From positions 23,666,171 through 23,730,170 of the forward strand of contig CM067503.1 in the NCBI GenBank assembly GCA_034509495.1: a stretch of 64,000 nucleotides of DNA, written 5' to 3'. The notes under the pieces were generated by a model. That model was not told the DNA's origin. It did not search any database and worked only from the letters and a program-made list of their open reading frames with translations. The number at the start of each line of letters is the position of its first letter. Position 1 is the stretch's first letter. A program made the position numbers and the translations under genes. The DNA is from Acestrorhynchus altus (Eukaryota; Chordata; Actinopteri; Characiformes; Acestrorhynchidae). Shown piece after piece: positions 32,101 to 45,474 of the stretch.

Positions 32101-34603
32101 GACTGTATCAATGAGAAGATACAAAATCGACTGTTTCTATAGTGAAAATGCACAATTTTCTTTGCCATGGTCACAGAAGCAAAGTTTATGACGAATGTAG
32201 GCAATTCTGTATTTGTTTTAGACATAAGCAGTTGGAATATAACACTGAAAGGATGGGAACAAAACTTGTGTCACATATTGTTATTAATGTTTATTATTTA
32301 ATATTTTTGTTTTAGAGCACGGTAATCACCCTCCCTCAGAAATGGCAGCCTCTGGTGTTTAGGTGCTGAACTGCAGGCAAAATGCACTTCCCAATGTACT
32401 TTGTAAATAAAAAGTAGGTCAGGTTACTTCTTAATTTACAAGCAAGTGTATGTAATACTTTAGTTATGCTTTGGGAAATACTCTTAAATTAATGATCTTA
32501 AGTACTAGTTAACAAAGTACTTAGCATTATGGAGTTTTTGGGAAACCCACCCCGTTCCAGTTCTGTGTTGTAGTCATTCTTTCAGTATCTTAGTGTACAT
32601 AGCTGTTTTCCTTTTGTTGTTAAATTTTCCATTTTCTTTATTATTATGTTCATTATGCATTGAATTAAAACAGCAAACTCACACTTGAGCCCTATACTTT
32701 CACCCTTTTTCATGTTATGAAATAACACATAACAGTAATGTACTATAAACGTCTTTGACAATCTGTCCGTCATTCTATCTATCTATAGATATGATCAGTC
32801 AGTAGAACTTGAATCAGTGTTTAAAGATTAACCAATGCACATGTAACACCACTATCTGTTATAATGAGTCTTATGATTAAAATTCAGATCAACAAATAGG
32901 GATTAAATTCTCTCATTTGCATTTCCATCATGTTGTTGAATTATGTATTCATACATTTTATTGTAAGGCTTGGGAAAATGATAAATCATTGTAAATAAAT
33001 AAATAAATATATATATACACTTTCAACCAAAAAAGTGCATAAACACTTTGGTATATAGGGATACTATGATGCCCCTTTTTAGCACTTTTTAGTCTTAGAA
33101 ACGTCTAGTTAGTTATTAGGTTTCACATACTTTAGACCACATTTATTGCATACTGTGTATTTTTTGCACATTTTAAGTGTCCATTATATTATTCATTATC
33201 AAACAAGTAGCTATTAAGCTAATTAATTAAGTAATTGATTATTACATATGTTTTAGTGATTATTACATTATTATATATAAAGCTATAACTTTAATAAGTG
33301 AATAAAGCATTAATTACATTTTAAAAAATGCATGATTCCATTTTTTCAAATTTTCTTGCACCCACAAACATTTATTTTAATAATGTCTTGGAAAAGTAGA
33401 CATTTTCAATCCATTGTTATTTTCAGGAGACAAGCTGTGCTTGTAAATGATAGACCACTGAATTAAAACTGTAAAAAAAAAGCAATAAAGCATACTGACA
33501 CTGGGATTATTAAACCACAAAATCAATATTTAAATTAAAGCTGATTAAAGACATCTGACCAGACCAATATTCAATAAGTCAATATTTAATTTAGTATCAT
33601 GCATTGTACCATGTTAGTTCAGTGCTAGTCTCTGTCTTTGTACTGGAAATGCACCCCTGAATGACAGTTTACATCTCAATCACTGAAATATGCAGAGATT
33701 TTGAACAAATAAGCAATTTCCTCTTAATCCAAATTTCTTGTAAGTCTGAACCAAAAATTCTCTTTAGAGATACGAGACATAAGAGACTGAAAGACAGCCA
33801 AAATGCAAAATACAAACACACACTTTTAAACTGAAGAGTCTCTGTAGGATCCTGTTCAAACATAGCAAAGCACAAAGCTTCAAGAAAATGGATGTTTCAT
33901 CCCATTTAGGCATGCGAGGTATTCCTCATCTGTCAGTCTTTGTCTGTGTGCACATCAACGAGCAGTAAGATGTAAGGAAATGGTGATTTTGTGGTGGACT
34001 ACTCTTTCATTATGTTTGAATCCTCTGTACTCTCATGCCTGTCCTTCCAGCAAAACCAAGGTGGACTGATCTCCAGGATATTTTTTCAGGTTGCCCTGCA
34101 TTAATCTCTCTGTGCTGAAATTGAAACCCAAATACGGCCCAAGATATGTTGTTCTTTTTTACTATATATATCAGTTACAATAAATAAATAAATAAATAAA
34201 AACAGTACAGATGAGAGTGATTAATAATGCAGACATACAGATTACATACAAACCACACACTATTAGAACCCTTTGGGATCCATGCCCTCACAGTGAGGAT
34301 AAAATCACACCTTGTGTTCTCAGCTTTATAACTCATGAATACCTTCACACACCAGCACAATACACATATTGTTAGAAACCACAGGACCTATCTTTTCTAA
34401 AAAAAAAAAAAAGTAACTCTGCAAGTAATCCATTGTAGAAAAACAAAATAGGTTTTGCTACTCCTATATTTTGTCACAGCAAAAAGCCATATAATAAAGA
34501 ATCCTTAGCATCGTAGATCCTCAACTTACAGACACCCAACTGTAATCATTTTAAAAAAGATATCTAAGTTTTGAAACTGATTTCAAGTCTGTCTGTACAT
34601 GTA

Positions 34604-34606
<3 letters not shown>
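32101..34606. other. AT-rich unique DNA, no gene seen
   Basis: Contains AAAT runs near 32990 and 34180. No supported frame or element. Confidence 0.5.

Positions 34607-34682
<76 letters not shown>
34607..34682. repeat. (TA)n microsatellite
   Basis: TA repeat with one TTATT interruption, followed by a T-run to 34700. Confidence 0.95.
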
Positions 34683-34699
<17 letters not shown>

Positions 34700-35066
34700 A
34701 CTTTTGTTCTTTTTTGTTTTGGTCTTCACAATCCTTCCTTTTTCCCTTAGGTTTCGTTCATGCCTTTGATAGTTTGCTTCATCAATCCACAGTCCATCTT
34801 GATTTATTTATCATCTAATCTTTCTCCTCCTTTCTTTCTTTTCATTTTTACATCCTTATTACTTTTCCTTTTTTGCCTGTGTTCCTCATTTTTGTTGTAT
34901 CCTTCCTATCCTTTCTTAATTTCTTTTATATGTTGTGTTTTTGTCTCTTGCTTTTTTTTTGTCTTATTCCATTCTTCCTCCTTGCCTTTTTGCTTATTTG
35001 GATCTTCCTTTCTTATATCCACAATCTTTCTTTCCCTTCCTTTCTTTCATCTGTCCTCTATTCATT

Positions 35067-35113
<47 letters not shown>
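34683..35113. repeat. Polypyrimidine tract ending in (TTTC)n
   Basis: About 430 bases of T/C-rich sequence on the plus strand, ending in TTTC tandem units at 35064-35113. The long open frames here (Phe/Leu/Ser-rich) are composition artefacts. Confidence 0.85.
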
Positions 35114-35639
35114 CATCATTAGTAGTGTTTATTAGGAACCATCAGTTCCTGGTGATTATGACTGATGAAAATCAGGGGTGTTTAATTGAAACCAAAGTTA
35201 CAGATGGTAACTTTGAAGGCAATTTGCATTTGTCTACTTAAAAACAGGATTATAAAACTGATAGTTCCAGTCCTAAAATTGGATTGGCTGAGCTGCATTT
35301 GCAAGCATTGTAAAACACATGATATATAAACACCTAAACTGCCTCTACTTTGAATGTTATATTAATGTGCCACTGTCATTTATTGAACTAGTTTGCAGCA
35401 TGCAGCAAACGTTTGAGAGGAATTATGATATATTGGATGGGTTAACAATGGAAGAACGGTGGGAAGAGGTGGACAGAATTGAGGGGAATGAAAAAAAAGA
35501 TGCTGAAATTAACAACACAGGCAAAGAAGTGTTCGAAAAATCATGAAATGACCTTGTGGGCTGTTCGATGTTTTCAGAACTGGTGTGCTTAAAAAACATC
35601 ACTGTTGATTTTGAATGAGTCACCAAAACAGTTTTGTCT

Positions 35640-36600
35640 TATGTGCGGGAATAAACAGGTACTTCAGCGATGCACCCCATACTCTGTCTTGGTGTATTCA
35701 AAGCAACTCCACCTTTACCACTAGTAACAACATTTTCATAGGAGTAGTGAAAAAACTTAGAAGCATAGAAAGCTAAGACAAGTCAACACACCATCAGGCT
35801 ATAATGGACAAAGATTTCATTAAAATCAAGCACTCTGAGGAGCTCAACCCAAACATGCCAGTGGGTCTCTTCAACAAAGTCTGGTTTGATGTGCAGATGC
35901 ATCTAGGACAGTGAGCCAAAGAAGCAAACCAGTCACTGAAACCTGAATCATTTGTCATCCATAAGGACATGAATGGTTTAAAGTATGCTACCCTGACATT
36001 TAATGAGATCACCAAAAACCAAAAAGACCGAAACGAGAGAGCAAGAGATAGCTGACATGGATTTCTGTTTGAGCAACCAGGACATATATTATTTCCCATT
36101 TCCTCTTTGGAGAAATATGTCTCCTTTCTTCCTCTGAATCCACCTGCCTTTTATCTCCTTCCAGAAAAGTCAGCCATTACTAAATATTTATGGTAATTAT
36201 ATAGCTAACACTTTTTGAACAAAGTAAGTTGATCACATTGTAAAAAACATACAAACAAACAAACAAACAAAAAATACTCAATATGTAAGCTAATATGTCA
36301 CATGATTTATATTTTATTTTGGGCTTTAGGTACAACGACAAGCCTATGGGTGTCAATTTCCTTGGTTCCATGTTGCCCAGGATTTGCACGGCAGCCGCCA
36401 ATGAAACTGTGTACACCAATCACTGCCTGCTAAGTACAACAGTGCAAAAACTTTCTGATGCAAAGCAGGCACGAGAACATTATGGCTGTAACTGGCCACT
36501 ACAGTTATACTGGCACGCTATCTTCACAGAGTAGAAATGATGGAGCAACATTCTTGCTTGCACTAGACATCAAAATGCCCATCATTAGACTTCTCCATAC
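35640..36600 (+). pseudogene. Crypton-like tyrosine recombinase (DUF3504-type) remnant
   Basis: 35847-36182 reads, with two in-frame TGA stops, PVGLFNKVWFDVQMHLG, LKPESFVIHKDMNGLKYATL, FNEITKNQKDRNERARD, FPISSLEKYVSFLPLNPPAF and YLLPEKSA. After about 130 bases, 36330-36460 reads YNDKPMGVNFLGSMLPRICT and VYTNHCLLSTTVQKLSDAKQ. One frame over follows IMAVTGHYS. This order is that of Crypton-derived tyrosine recombinases and their DUF3504 relatives, which integrate DNA by a tyrosine intermediate. The expected arginine after NHCL is Leu here, there is a +1 shift before IMAVTGH, and both stops sit where arginine codons are expected (CGA to TGA). The 130-base gap ends in TTTTGGGCTTTAG, intron-like. 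An intact copy would be several hundred residues; this one is dead. Confidence 0.65.
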
Positions 36601-39027
36601 CACCAGTAAAAAATAAATGTTTTAAAAAAAATGTTTGAACCATATTTTAGGTAGTGCACTATAATTGGGAATGTTAACATATTAATATAAACAGTAATTC
36701 TAATTGTCTAATGTTCAGTACAGCTAGTTTTCCTGGTAAACTCTAAATAAATAAATAAATAAATCTATTTTTTAATGGAATTTTGTTTTATGGAGTGGGT
36801 ACATGTTACCAAAGTTAGTTAAAGCGTCGCCCTGTTGTTGTCTAGCAACATTGTATCGTATTCCATGAGCTATATTGTGGGGAGGAAGAATTGTTTATTC
36901 TCAATATATTTTTTTAATAAATACACTTATGAACTGAACTTTGATCCTTGGCCTGCTGTAACTAACAGGTTTAGAAATATGCATGGATCCTAGAGGTGAG
37001 AATTTCAATAAAAGTTTCTCATATATTTTGTCACAGTAATAAGCTATATAATAAAGACTGCTCACAACTTTTAGATTCTCAACTTTAAGCTTCGCATCAT
37101 GCCTAAATCCTTCCTAAAATAGCTGTAATGCACAGCCTCTCATGGCTTATTGCTTAATTTATAGGTCCATTTATTCACACTTTACTGATTTACACTACAG
37201 CTTTTATCAAGTTTGTACAGCCAAACATTGACTAGTATGAGTCAGTGTAATGTACACTGGACGCTCCCACAGTCTGCCTCAGTATACTGAGTGCCCATTC
37301 ACCAGCTTTAAATAGATATGAAGTGTATAATAGCCATGGATACACTCCAGCCATACACTCTAAACAATTATGTGGGGAGAAATATTGTCTCTGATAAATA
37401 ATGGCTTTGAACTGTCCTTGTAATCTAAGACAAAAATGAAACTTTAATTGAACTCAAACATCATTCCCTGACTCAACCACCTGCTTCTTTATATAACAGT
37501 GACAGTTGTAAACTCCCTCATAAATATTTAAGTGAACTGATGTTGCCTAGATTTGGACACTAGCATTGGAGCACAATTCAGCAGGGATGGCAGCACGTAG
37601 ATAAAAAAAGAAAACACAAAACAAATAAATTCTGTCGAGTCAAAAAGGCAACAGGAATATTACATTGTTATTAAAATATGTAATTAGACACACTTGGCCA
37701 AGTCTGGTTGTCTTGGTGACATTGGTGCATACAAAAATATTGAATACACCAAACAACCATAACTTTGAACCCACCTGTATAATATTGTGTAAGACTCCCT
37801 CAACCTGCAGATTGTTCTACAGATTGTTAGCCATTTCTAATGCTGTCTTGGAGGAAGGACAGTATCCCCCATTCCCATTCATCAATCAATCAATCCTTCA
37901 TTAAAGTAAATCAGGTGAGCTGTAACAACCTGTGATAGAACTGAAAAAAAAAAAAAAAAAATACAGTGACTGGAGTTCACAGAGAACATCAGCACCCAAA
38001 TCTCTTTTTCTAACTGTTTGTCTAACCGTGTTGTTCTAGCAGTCTTCTCCTTACTGTGTTCATTTAACCAATATATCAAAAACTTTACTGACCAACAACA
38101 CATTCTTACCACTGATCACTGATGTTTATTTGGGTTTAATCTAATGTTATATAGAGTTTTACAGGCACAAACCTGTGCACTCAAACATATACATTTTGCT
38201 CAGTATTTAACTGAGTTTTGCAAACGTGATCAATCTAAGCAAATAACAAGTGAAATTACAAATGACGTGAGAAAAGGAGTCAATTCAACAAGCATTTCCC
38301 AAAAAGCATGTCAAACCAAAACGTAGCGGATGAGTTTAAAGTGCTCAATCAAACCTCAAACATCAATTCAGCTCAGTCAAATATACAGTATTTATTCACT
38401 ATCATGTGGAAGTGATGTTTTCAGTGGTTGTGAAAATTTCAGAAACACAAAAAATGAAAACATAAATCAACTATTATCTGATATAATTCCTTTCTGTTAT
38501 AATTTCTTTGTTCTGATAATATTTCAGACTTGTAAAGCCCCTCTTTAGTCTATAATAGTGTTCTGTATCCTCTTCATCACCTTCCTCTTCATCATGAGTA
38601 AAGAAGGTATATTCAGCAGTGTTGATTTGAGAAGGCATCTAAGGTGCATCTTTAGGATGCTGTAGGTTTGGTGTTCAGCACAGGTGCAATTATGCATGGA
38701 ATGGATACCTGATATAACACAGCAAAAAAATGTGCCCTGTTTGCCAGCTGGCACACCTCAAAGTTTTCAAAATTGAATGCATCAAACTGCCAGGCCACTT
38801 GGGCAGATCTTCAGTAAAGAGCCCTTGGTGGTTACATATAACCTGCAAATTCACCCCAGATGGGATTTAAGAGTCTGAGAATGTGTATAGGAACAAATAT
38901 CCCATTCACTGCACCTACAATCCCAGATATAATCCCAAAGCAGGGCAATTGATTTTTTTTCTTGCAGGTCCAGACAATTTTATAGGTGTGTGTGTGGCAT
39001 ATTAAAGCTTCAAAAGTGAAACTGATG
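36601..39027. other. Unique AT-rich DNA, no gene seen
   Basis: AAAT runs near 36755, (AATC)4 at 37883 and an A-run at 37944-37962. No supported gene or element. Confidence 0.5.
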
Positions 39028-39108
39028 ATAATATAATATAATATAATATAATATAATATAATATAATATAATATAATATAATATAATATAATATAATATA
39101 ATAATAAT
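39028..39108. repeat. (ATAAT)n pentanucleotide microsatellite
   Basis: About 15 units of ATAAT, ending in a few ATA units. Confidence 0.95.
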
Positions 39109-39315
39109 GAAGTATAATTAACAGTAGTAATAAGAGTTATTAATCATATCAATAATTAGACTGATTTATTTTTATTATTGTCAATTTTCTTTCTTCCTCT
39201 TATTGTATAATATTGTTATTATACAGCATGTGGGTCCCTTCCCTCCAATTTGGTAACCTCTGTTTTTTCAAGAATCACTGAACTGTTGGAAGATGGTGGA
39301 ACGAGGAGGAAGGCA

Positions 39316-39362
<47 letters not shown>
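39316..39362. repeat. (ATT)n microsatellite
   Basis: About 15 uninterrupted ATT units. Confidence 0.95.
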
Positions 39363-39363
<1 letters not shown>

Positions 39364-39878
39364 GTATTTTGTGTGATGTTTATTATGCTGAGGTCTTGTT
39401 CTCCAGGTGTCTTTTTATTCAGTTAATACAGTTTAGGTTTATCTCAGAAAACAACAACATTTTTGACACGCTGGAATAGTGGTATAAACAGCTGGCTTGG
39501 ACAGATGAGGCATATATATATGTTCATATTTTATAGGGTCAAATGACCTCTATGGGCAATCAAAATATACTTTAGCACTATTACTTATAAGAATATTAAT
39601 AACATTTAATAACAATAACAAACAGAATAAAATATGCTTTAATATAATTGAGTGAAACAAGTCACAGATCCATGTCAAAGCCTTTACATCTCAGTTGTTC
39701 AAAGGAACTTAGTGAGTTGATTATCTGATTTGAGAGTTATGCACAAATGTTACTCACAAGTAATATTAAATTAACATTGACTTGTATCTGCGAGTACATT
39801 TGCTCAAACCTTCCTTAAATTATATATGACAGAAAAAATTTCAATGCAACTACGCTAGCAATATTAAGCATCCATAAT

Positions 39879-40035
39879 ACATTATATGTCAAAAAGTTTG
39901 CGGACACTCATTCAGTGACTCTTACAAAGTTTTTGGACATAGTGACCTGTGTCAGTTATGGGTGCACCTTCAAGTAGCTGAATTCACTCATAACAAATGG
40001 TGATCACAAACATGTGGATATATAGTGTATTTAAC
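39879..40035. mobile_element. MITE-like element with TATATGTCAAAAAGTTTGCGG end
   Basis: The left end ACATTATATGTCAAAAAGTT and GCGGACAC, and the right end ATGTGGATATATAGTGT, resemble the two ends of a widespread fish element whose termini I remember as ACTATATGGCCAAAAGTATG. About 155 bp, no coding. Confidence 0.5.
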
Positions 40036-40489
40036 TACACTGTGTGTCCAACTCTGATTGATCAAGGTCCACATTGACTAAGGCAGTATAGTGGATAGTG
40101 TTGCATGTATTGTTCCATTTATTTTGCAGATTGTGTACAACCATTAACTGAAGCAGCTGTTTCTTTCAGTTGCTGACTCAGCTAGTTACTATAATTACCT
40201 AAAATGCCTCAATTTAAAAATTGCACTGCAATACAAGTAAACATCATATCACAGCACTGGTTATGAGAGGTTGCTATTCATTCAAGGAGAAATTATTTAA
40301 AATATGCACACAACTCTGGACCTCTGCTTTTACATCCATGAACATTGTTTATTATTGCATGAACAATTTGGATAGAGAAATGCTGCCAACTGAGACAAAA
40401 TAACTGAGGTAAATAAATCCAAATTCATTAGTAGCAGTAGTATTTAACAATAACTAATCCCTGTTCCTGTTTGCCTTAATGTGTCCTTC
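40036..40489. other. Unique DNA, nothing recognised
   Basis: No supported gene or repeat. Confidence 0.4.
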
Positions 40490-40870
40490 CAACATTAAAG
40501 CTAATGGCTGCTTTAATGCTTATTAGAAAAGCCCTGGGGAGACAGTGGGACATTTTGTGGTGATCTTAGGTGTCTTTTATTTTACTTTCCAGACAGGACA
40601 CTGTGAGTAAGTTTACAAAGTTGTAGAGAATTCATTTGTTGTCTAATTGCCCCCCGAGGAGGCAGGTGTCGTATTGAATCTCATCGAATTCTTGCATAAT
40701 GAGTGAGAATGATGAGGCCAGTCCAGCTACACTAAAAGGTCACACTATAATCCTCCTTTACAGAAACAAATGAAATTAATGAAAGCACTCTGTCTCTTTC
40801 TGTAGTCCAGACAGAGTCAGCTGTTGGCAAAATTGCTTCTGCTTTGCTGCACACACTGGTTTGCACTGTT
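40490..40870. promoter_or_regulatory. Candidate conserved non-coding element (unverified)
   Basis: Repeat-free block with AATGGCTGCTTTAATGCTTA, TTGTCTAATTGCCCCCCGAG and AAATGAAATTAATGAAAG. Higher GC and complexity than the flanks, no frame. Inference. Confidence 0.35.
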
Positions 40871-42424
40871 TCAGTGGACAGCAATGTTTTCTTTAGCAAT
40901 ATTATAATGTTTACATTGAATTTACCAAGCTAATAAGAAACATGATGTTATGGTCAGAATACACAATTTAAATAGCATAGGTTAGCTGCTTCTAAATGTA
41001 AACCAAAATCATCAAACACACCTCAAACTGTGGAATTGTGGAACACCTTTTTCTAATATTTGTTTTAGTCACAGGGTGACACACTGTTATCGATATAATT
41101 GAAAGTTAAACATAAAACCTAACCTAAAAAGAATAGGAATGTCAATTTCTTACAACAATCTCCATTTTTTTTGCTCCTGCTATCAGTAGTTTCATCATCA
41201 ATGAAGATCAATGAAGATCAACCAAGCCATACAGGTCTAGGCCATAACACACCCACCACGATTTTGACAAATAATGTGTTAGTGCCTATGCACTTTGCTT
41301 TGTCAGTGCTCTAAAATAACTTGTTCTTGATGTCATCTACAAGACCCTTTTCAAAAATACTGCAGTGTTGTAACCTATAATCTGTATTCTGTTTGTGTCC
41401 AACTAGTGGTTTTGCAATTTATTTCTGTTAATCAAGTCATCGGCAGGCAGTCATTTCTGCCTTACCTGTCTTCTCAAGAGTGTTAGTTTCTGTTGTTTTG
41501 TCTGTGGTGTCTAGTGTCTATGGTGAGAATTCCTCTGACATCAGCAGTGGGCTTCCATGGCCTACCACTCCCATGATCATTACTAAGTTTACCAGTTCAC
41601 ACCTTCTTCCAAACTGTTCCAAACAGTGCTTAGTTGTATTGGCCCAACACTGTTCCTGAAGTTGCAAAAACATCTAAAGTGGCCTTTATATGTCACCTTT
41701 ATAAGTGCCTAGAATCGATAATGAAACAATTAAAAACATGTCCCAAACATTATGGTGTCTTAACATGTTAAGACTATGTATAAGACACACAAAAATATAT
41801 TAAAGCCTGAGAATGCGCACTTTAACCAGTTGTAAATTATTTGATTAATGTAAAATACTAGAGGTAAAAAATAAAATATGCATTTGTCCCAAACATATTT
41901 GCGTTGAAATCTTTTTCAAGACACTTGCAATTTGACCACTGACTGTGAGAGGCATAAAAATTGAATAAAAGGACACCTGACCTAGCTGTACAAAAATGTT
42001 ATTATTGTGATTTTCAATGAAATGCTAGTGTTGTCTAGTCAAATACAGTGAAGAACAAAAAAAAACTGTAAAAGCGCCTGAAGATTTTGGTAAATTCTAT
42101 TTTTAGAAGTGTAGTAGTGGTGCACAGTTTATTGGCGAGAAAATGGATATTGCAAAATATATTGCAACCTCTCCAGATGTCATTGGTCCAACATGTCATG
42201 AAACACTTTGTGTATTGAAGATTGGAGTAAACGAAATAATTGTGTAGAAAATTTGCACCTCAAAGACATAATAGAAAATGAGAACAGTGCTATGTTTCCT
42301 TTTGAATCAGTCATATTGTAGCATGAAATGTATGACTGTTGCACATTCACACATTACAATGACAATGCTGAAACAATATATTATGCAGCAGCGTAGACTA
42401 GAACTTTTCAAGACCATATACGAA
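40871..42424. other. Unique DNA, nothing recognised
   Basis: A short direct repeat ATCAATGAAG lies at 41199-41218. No supported gene. Confidence 0.4.
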
Positions 42425-43122
42425 GTGTGTTCAAAAAGTATCTGACTATAATTTTTCATGTGTAAACAAATAAAGCTAGTGATTTGTGGTTTGGACACAT
42501 ATGTAGGTGATCTTAATGTGAATGCTTGAATTTTTTCCCACCTGCAGAAGCTGTAAGTCACCAGCAGATCAGTAGTAAGTGAGCACCATGTGATTTTCAT
42601 TTTGGATGAAATGAAAAAACTTGAACAACACTACTGCATTATATTTTGTAGTAAGCTTGGCGATCCAAGTGGAATCGATTTGCAAAAGGCCAGACCTCTG
42701 GGCCTGTTTGAAAGCTCCATCATGATAACACACCCACCCATTCTTCACATTTGATACAGATTTTCCTGGCCAAAAACACACCTGTATTTCATCAGGGTCC
42801 CTAATCTCATGGCCTTTCTCTGTGTGACTTCTGGCTTTTCCCTAAGCTGGAAATGTCCCTGAAATGGACCATATTTCAGTCCAGAGAAGAGATCATGCAG
42901 AATGCAATGGACCAGCAGGCCATCTCAAGCAGATATGCAGACCTGCAGGCCATCTCAAAAGAGGCATTCTAGTGCTGCTTCCAACAGTGGCAGAGCCATT
43001 AGGAGATGTTTGTGGCAGGCCACGTGTACTACTTTAATAGAGATTAGTGTAAGATTGTTGTATCTGAAAATGTGTATTTTTTTTTTATACATAAAGGTCA
43101 GATACTTTTACCTTGTAAACTA
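42425..43122 (+). pseudogene. Internally deleted mariner element
   Basis: The left terminal repeat GTTCAAAAAGTATCTGAC and the right GTCAGATACTTTTACC are inverse copies. Between them lies a transposase start (KLEQHYCIIFCSKLGDP on the plus strand from 42615) and the C-terminal catalytic end. There, CDFWLFPKLEMSL translated at 42828-42866 matches the mariner block with the third acidic residue (CDFF-type), followed by SREEIMQNAM, QAISKEAF and VRYFY. The middle, with the first two catalytic acids, is deleted; the 42700-42780 bridge is scrambled. A 30-bp tandem duplication lies at 42915-42974. The element belongs to the mariner, not the Tc1, branch. Confidence 0.7.
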
Positions 43123-44357
43123 ATGTATTACTTAAGTACCTATGTATAAAAATGTATGTTTGCAATTATACTTGAACATTATGGAATAATAGTAATAACT
43201 TAGTGTACAAATTTAATTGTTTTGTGTGATGATTATATGTGTGACCATTAATCACTAACTTTTCATAATTAAAGGCCAAACTGAAATATCTGAAGCCACA
43301 CATGAGGCAGTATTATCAGCCAGACTGTGTCACACACTGCTGATGTAAAATAAAAACTCTAGTGTATTAAAATTCAAAACACTCTCCAAACTAACCCCCT
43401 CTATAAGTCATATCAGTTCCTTAATGGCTGAAGACACCATATTGGCAACCAAATGAAAATGAATGTCTATGTATGTGACGACTCAGAGAGTGAATTGCAT
43501 TATTTAAATGAAAAGGGAATTCTAATTTGATTATTTCTACTTATGTTTGCTATGTAAGACTTTCTGAAATGCAGTACCCACAATAAAAAAAAGTTCTCAA
43601 AGCTTCTGTCAGTGGCTTAAGATATTATTAGTTTAACAATTACAGCATACAAAACAATCTCAACAAACAGCTTCTGCAGATGCTGCATCTTTAAAATGAA
43701 ATCAAGAGGAAATCAGCTTTGTGGAATTTTAGCAATTCAGAAGTTTGACAGTGCAGAAAAATGGGTGTCATTATGTTCTGCCATTTTTGAATGGTGATTG
43801 CATGCACTATAATCTATCTTAACAGAACAATGTCATATATTTTCTTGCTTCTTGTGGCTCTGAAATCCACTTAGAGTGTGTGTACAAACATATGCTGCAA
43901 AATCAGTGATAAATACAAATTTTTGTTTCCTTTATATTCCTGTATATTTAGTATGTGCATATTTGTATATTCATATCACCTGAAACACACAGCCCGATCT
44001 TCAGTTGAAAACTTTCACATTGGTATTTTTTTCAAAGCTGTAAAACATTTGATGCTCATGTTCTGAGTACACAACAAACTCAGCATTATTGTAATCAAAC
44101 AAAAACTGTAAACAAACAAAAATGTCAGGTAATTACACCTTATTCTACACCTAAACCTAACTTTATAGCTTATTAAACCTAACTTAACAATAGTAAAATG
44201 AGGAATCCATGTTGTATTTTATTAATTTCAGTCCAATGATTTATTTATCATGAGTTCCAAAACACTCCTAAGCAGCATTATTATTATTAACCCCAACATT
44301 ATTTATTTTATTTTATTTCTCATTCTTCTTTGTACATGACAGATTGTGTGTGTATTA

Positions 44358-44360
<3 letters not shown>
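43123..44360. other. AT-rich unique DNA, no gene seen
   Basis: No supported gene or element. Confidence 0.5.
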
Positions 44361-44413
<53 letters not shown>

Positions 44414-44422
44414 TGTGTGTGT
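44361..44422. repeat. (GT)n microsatellite
   Basis: About 30 GT units with one TTT interruption near 44411. Confidence 0.95.
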
Positions 44423-45470
44423 TTCACTACCAGTGGCTGGGTCAAATGACATTCAAATTGTTGCATCCTTATACTTAAACAATCAACCTCTATGGACGTT
44501 TCTATGTGAGATCACATTGAAGCTGCACCACAAACCTTTCAGTGCATGAATGTCTTGACAAATAAACTTGAGAATTCAAACACTGAAATAAAACATTGCA
44601 CATAGGAATTAGCAAGTAAATAGTACATATTGGAATTTCAACAATGTTACATCAAAATATTTTATTTTAAAAAGCCTAAAACATATTTTTTATGATACTG
44701 GCCTTTTAACATTCATAAATGGCAGCCGCTGTGGTTAGCCATGTTTGCTCATGTTCAAAAACAGTGCCAAAAATATTCACTGTGGTCTCACAGCAGTGTC
44801 AGAGTTACATACTGCTGATGTGTGGAATAATGACTTGCTGACGTGTGCATCCGCTCAAATCTAGGACTGAAGTTTACCTCTTCAGCGTTATGCAGCTCAA
44901 CGCGATTAGTGTTTTCTCCCGACTGTGCTGAAACACAGATGCTGAAGCTCTGGTGCTGTTAACATTAACAAGAACCAGAAACAGAGTGAAAATGCGAGCT
45001 GGGAGCGGAGACGGATGCTGTTTCAGGAAACATCCTGAGGGGGGTGTAGGACCTACAGCGTGTTTGCCATTACAGACTCATTACCAGCAGTATGGAAGGC
45101 TGCTAATTTTAGATAACAAGATTCAGTTCAGGAACCATTAAAGGCAGATGCAAGCAGAATGTGTACAATATCACAGCAAAAACTGCTATCTCTGCAAATT
45201 AATCCATCTCAAATCTAGTCAATGGAGCTAATGTTTCACAGTATGAGACGAAGTATAAATATTAGAACAATACCCACCATAAATGGACCAATAAAAATTC
45301 AACATGGTTTACAATAAAATATATTTTTACACTGACATGCATTTACAGCAACAATTTGCCTGTCTACATCATAGACTGGAATGCTTTCAGCAGGTACAAA
45401 ACTTTTTAGGCATCTAGTTGGTTCTCTGGTAGTGATGGTTATATGTACTAATATGCCAAACGTCATTGGA
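44423..45470. other. Unique DNA, slightly GC-richer at 44850-45140
   Basis: A 62-residue open frame at 44953-45141 has no recognisable domain. Nothing else is supported. Confidence 0.4.
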
Positions 45471-45474
45471 CAGC

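Noticed and set aside
33669..33875. 68-residue minus-strand frame with a hydrophobic segment
   Set aside because: AT-rich chance frame without coding features or context.
34760..35241. Overlapping 120-residue Phe/Leu/Ser frames that look like membrane proteins
   Set aside because: Composition artefact of the polypyrimidine tract ending in TTTC repeats.
39028..39362. Short regularly spaced repeats that might suggest a CRISPR-like array
   Set aside because: They are contiguous microsatellites without unique spacers; the organism is a vertebrate.
44953..45141. Possible small protein in a GC-richer patch
   Set aside because: No recognisable domain, no splice context; conservation cannot be judged.
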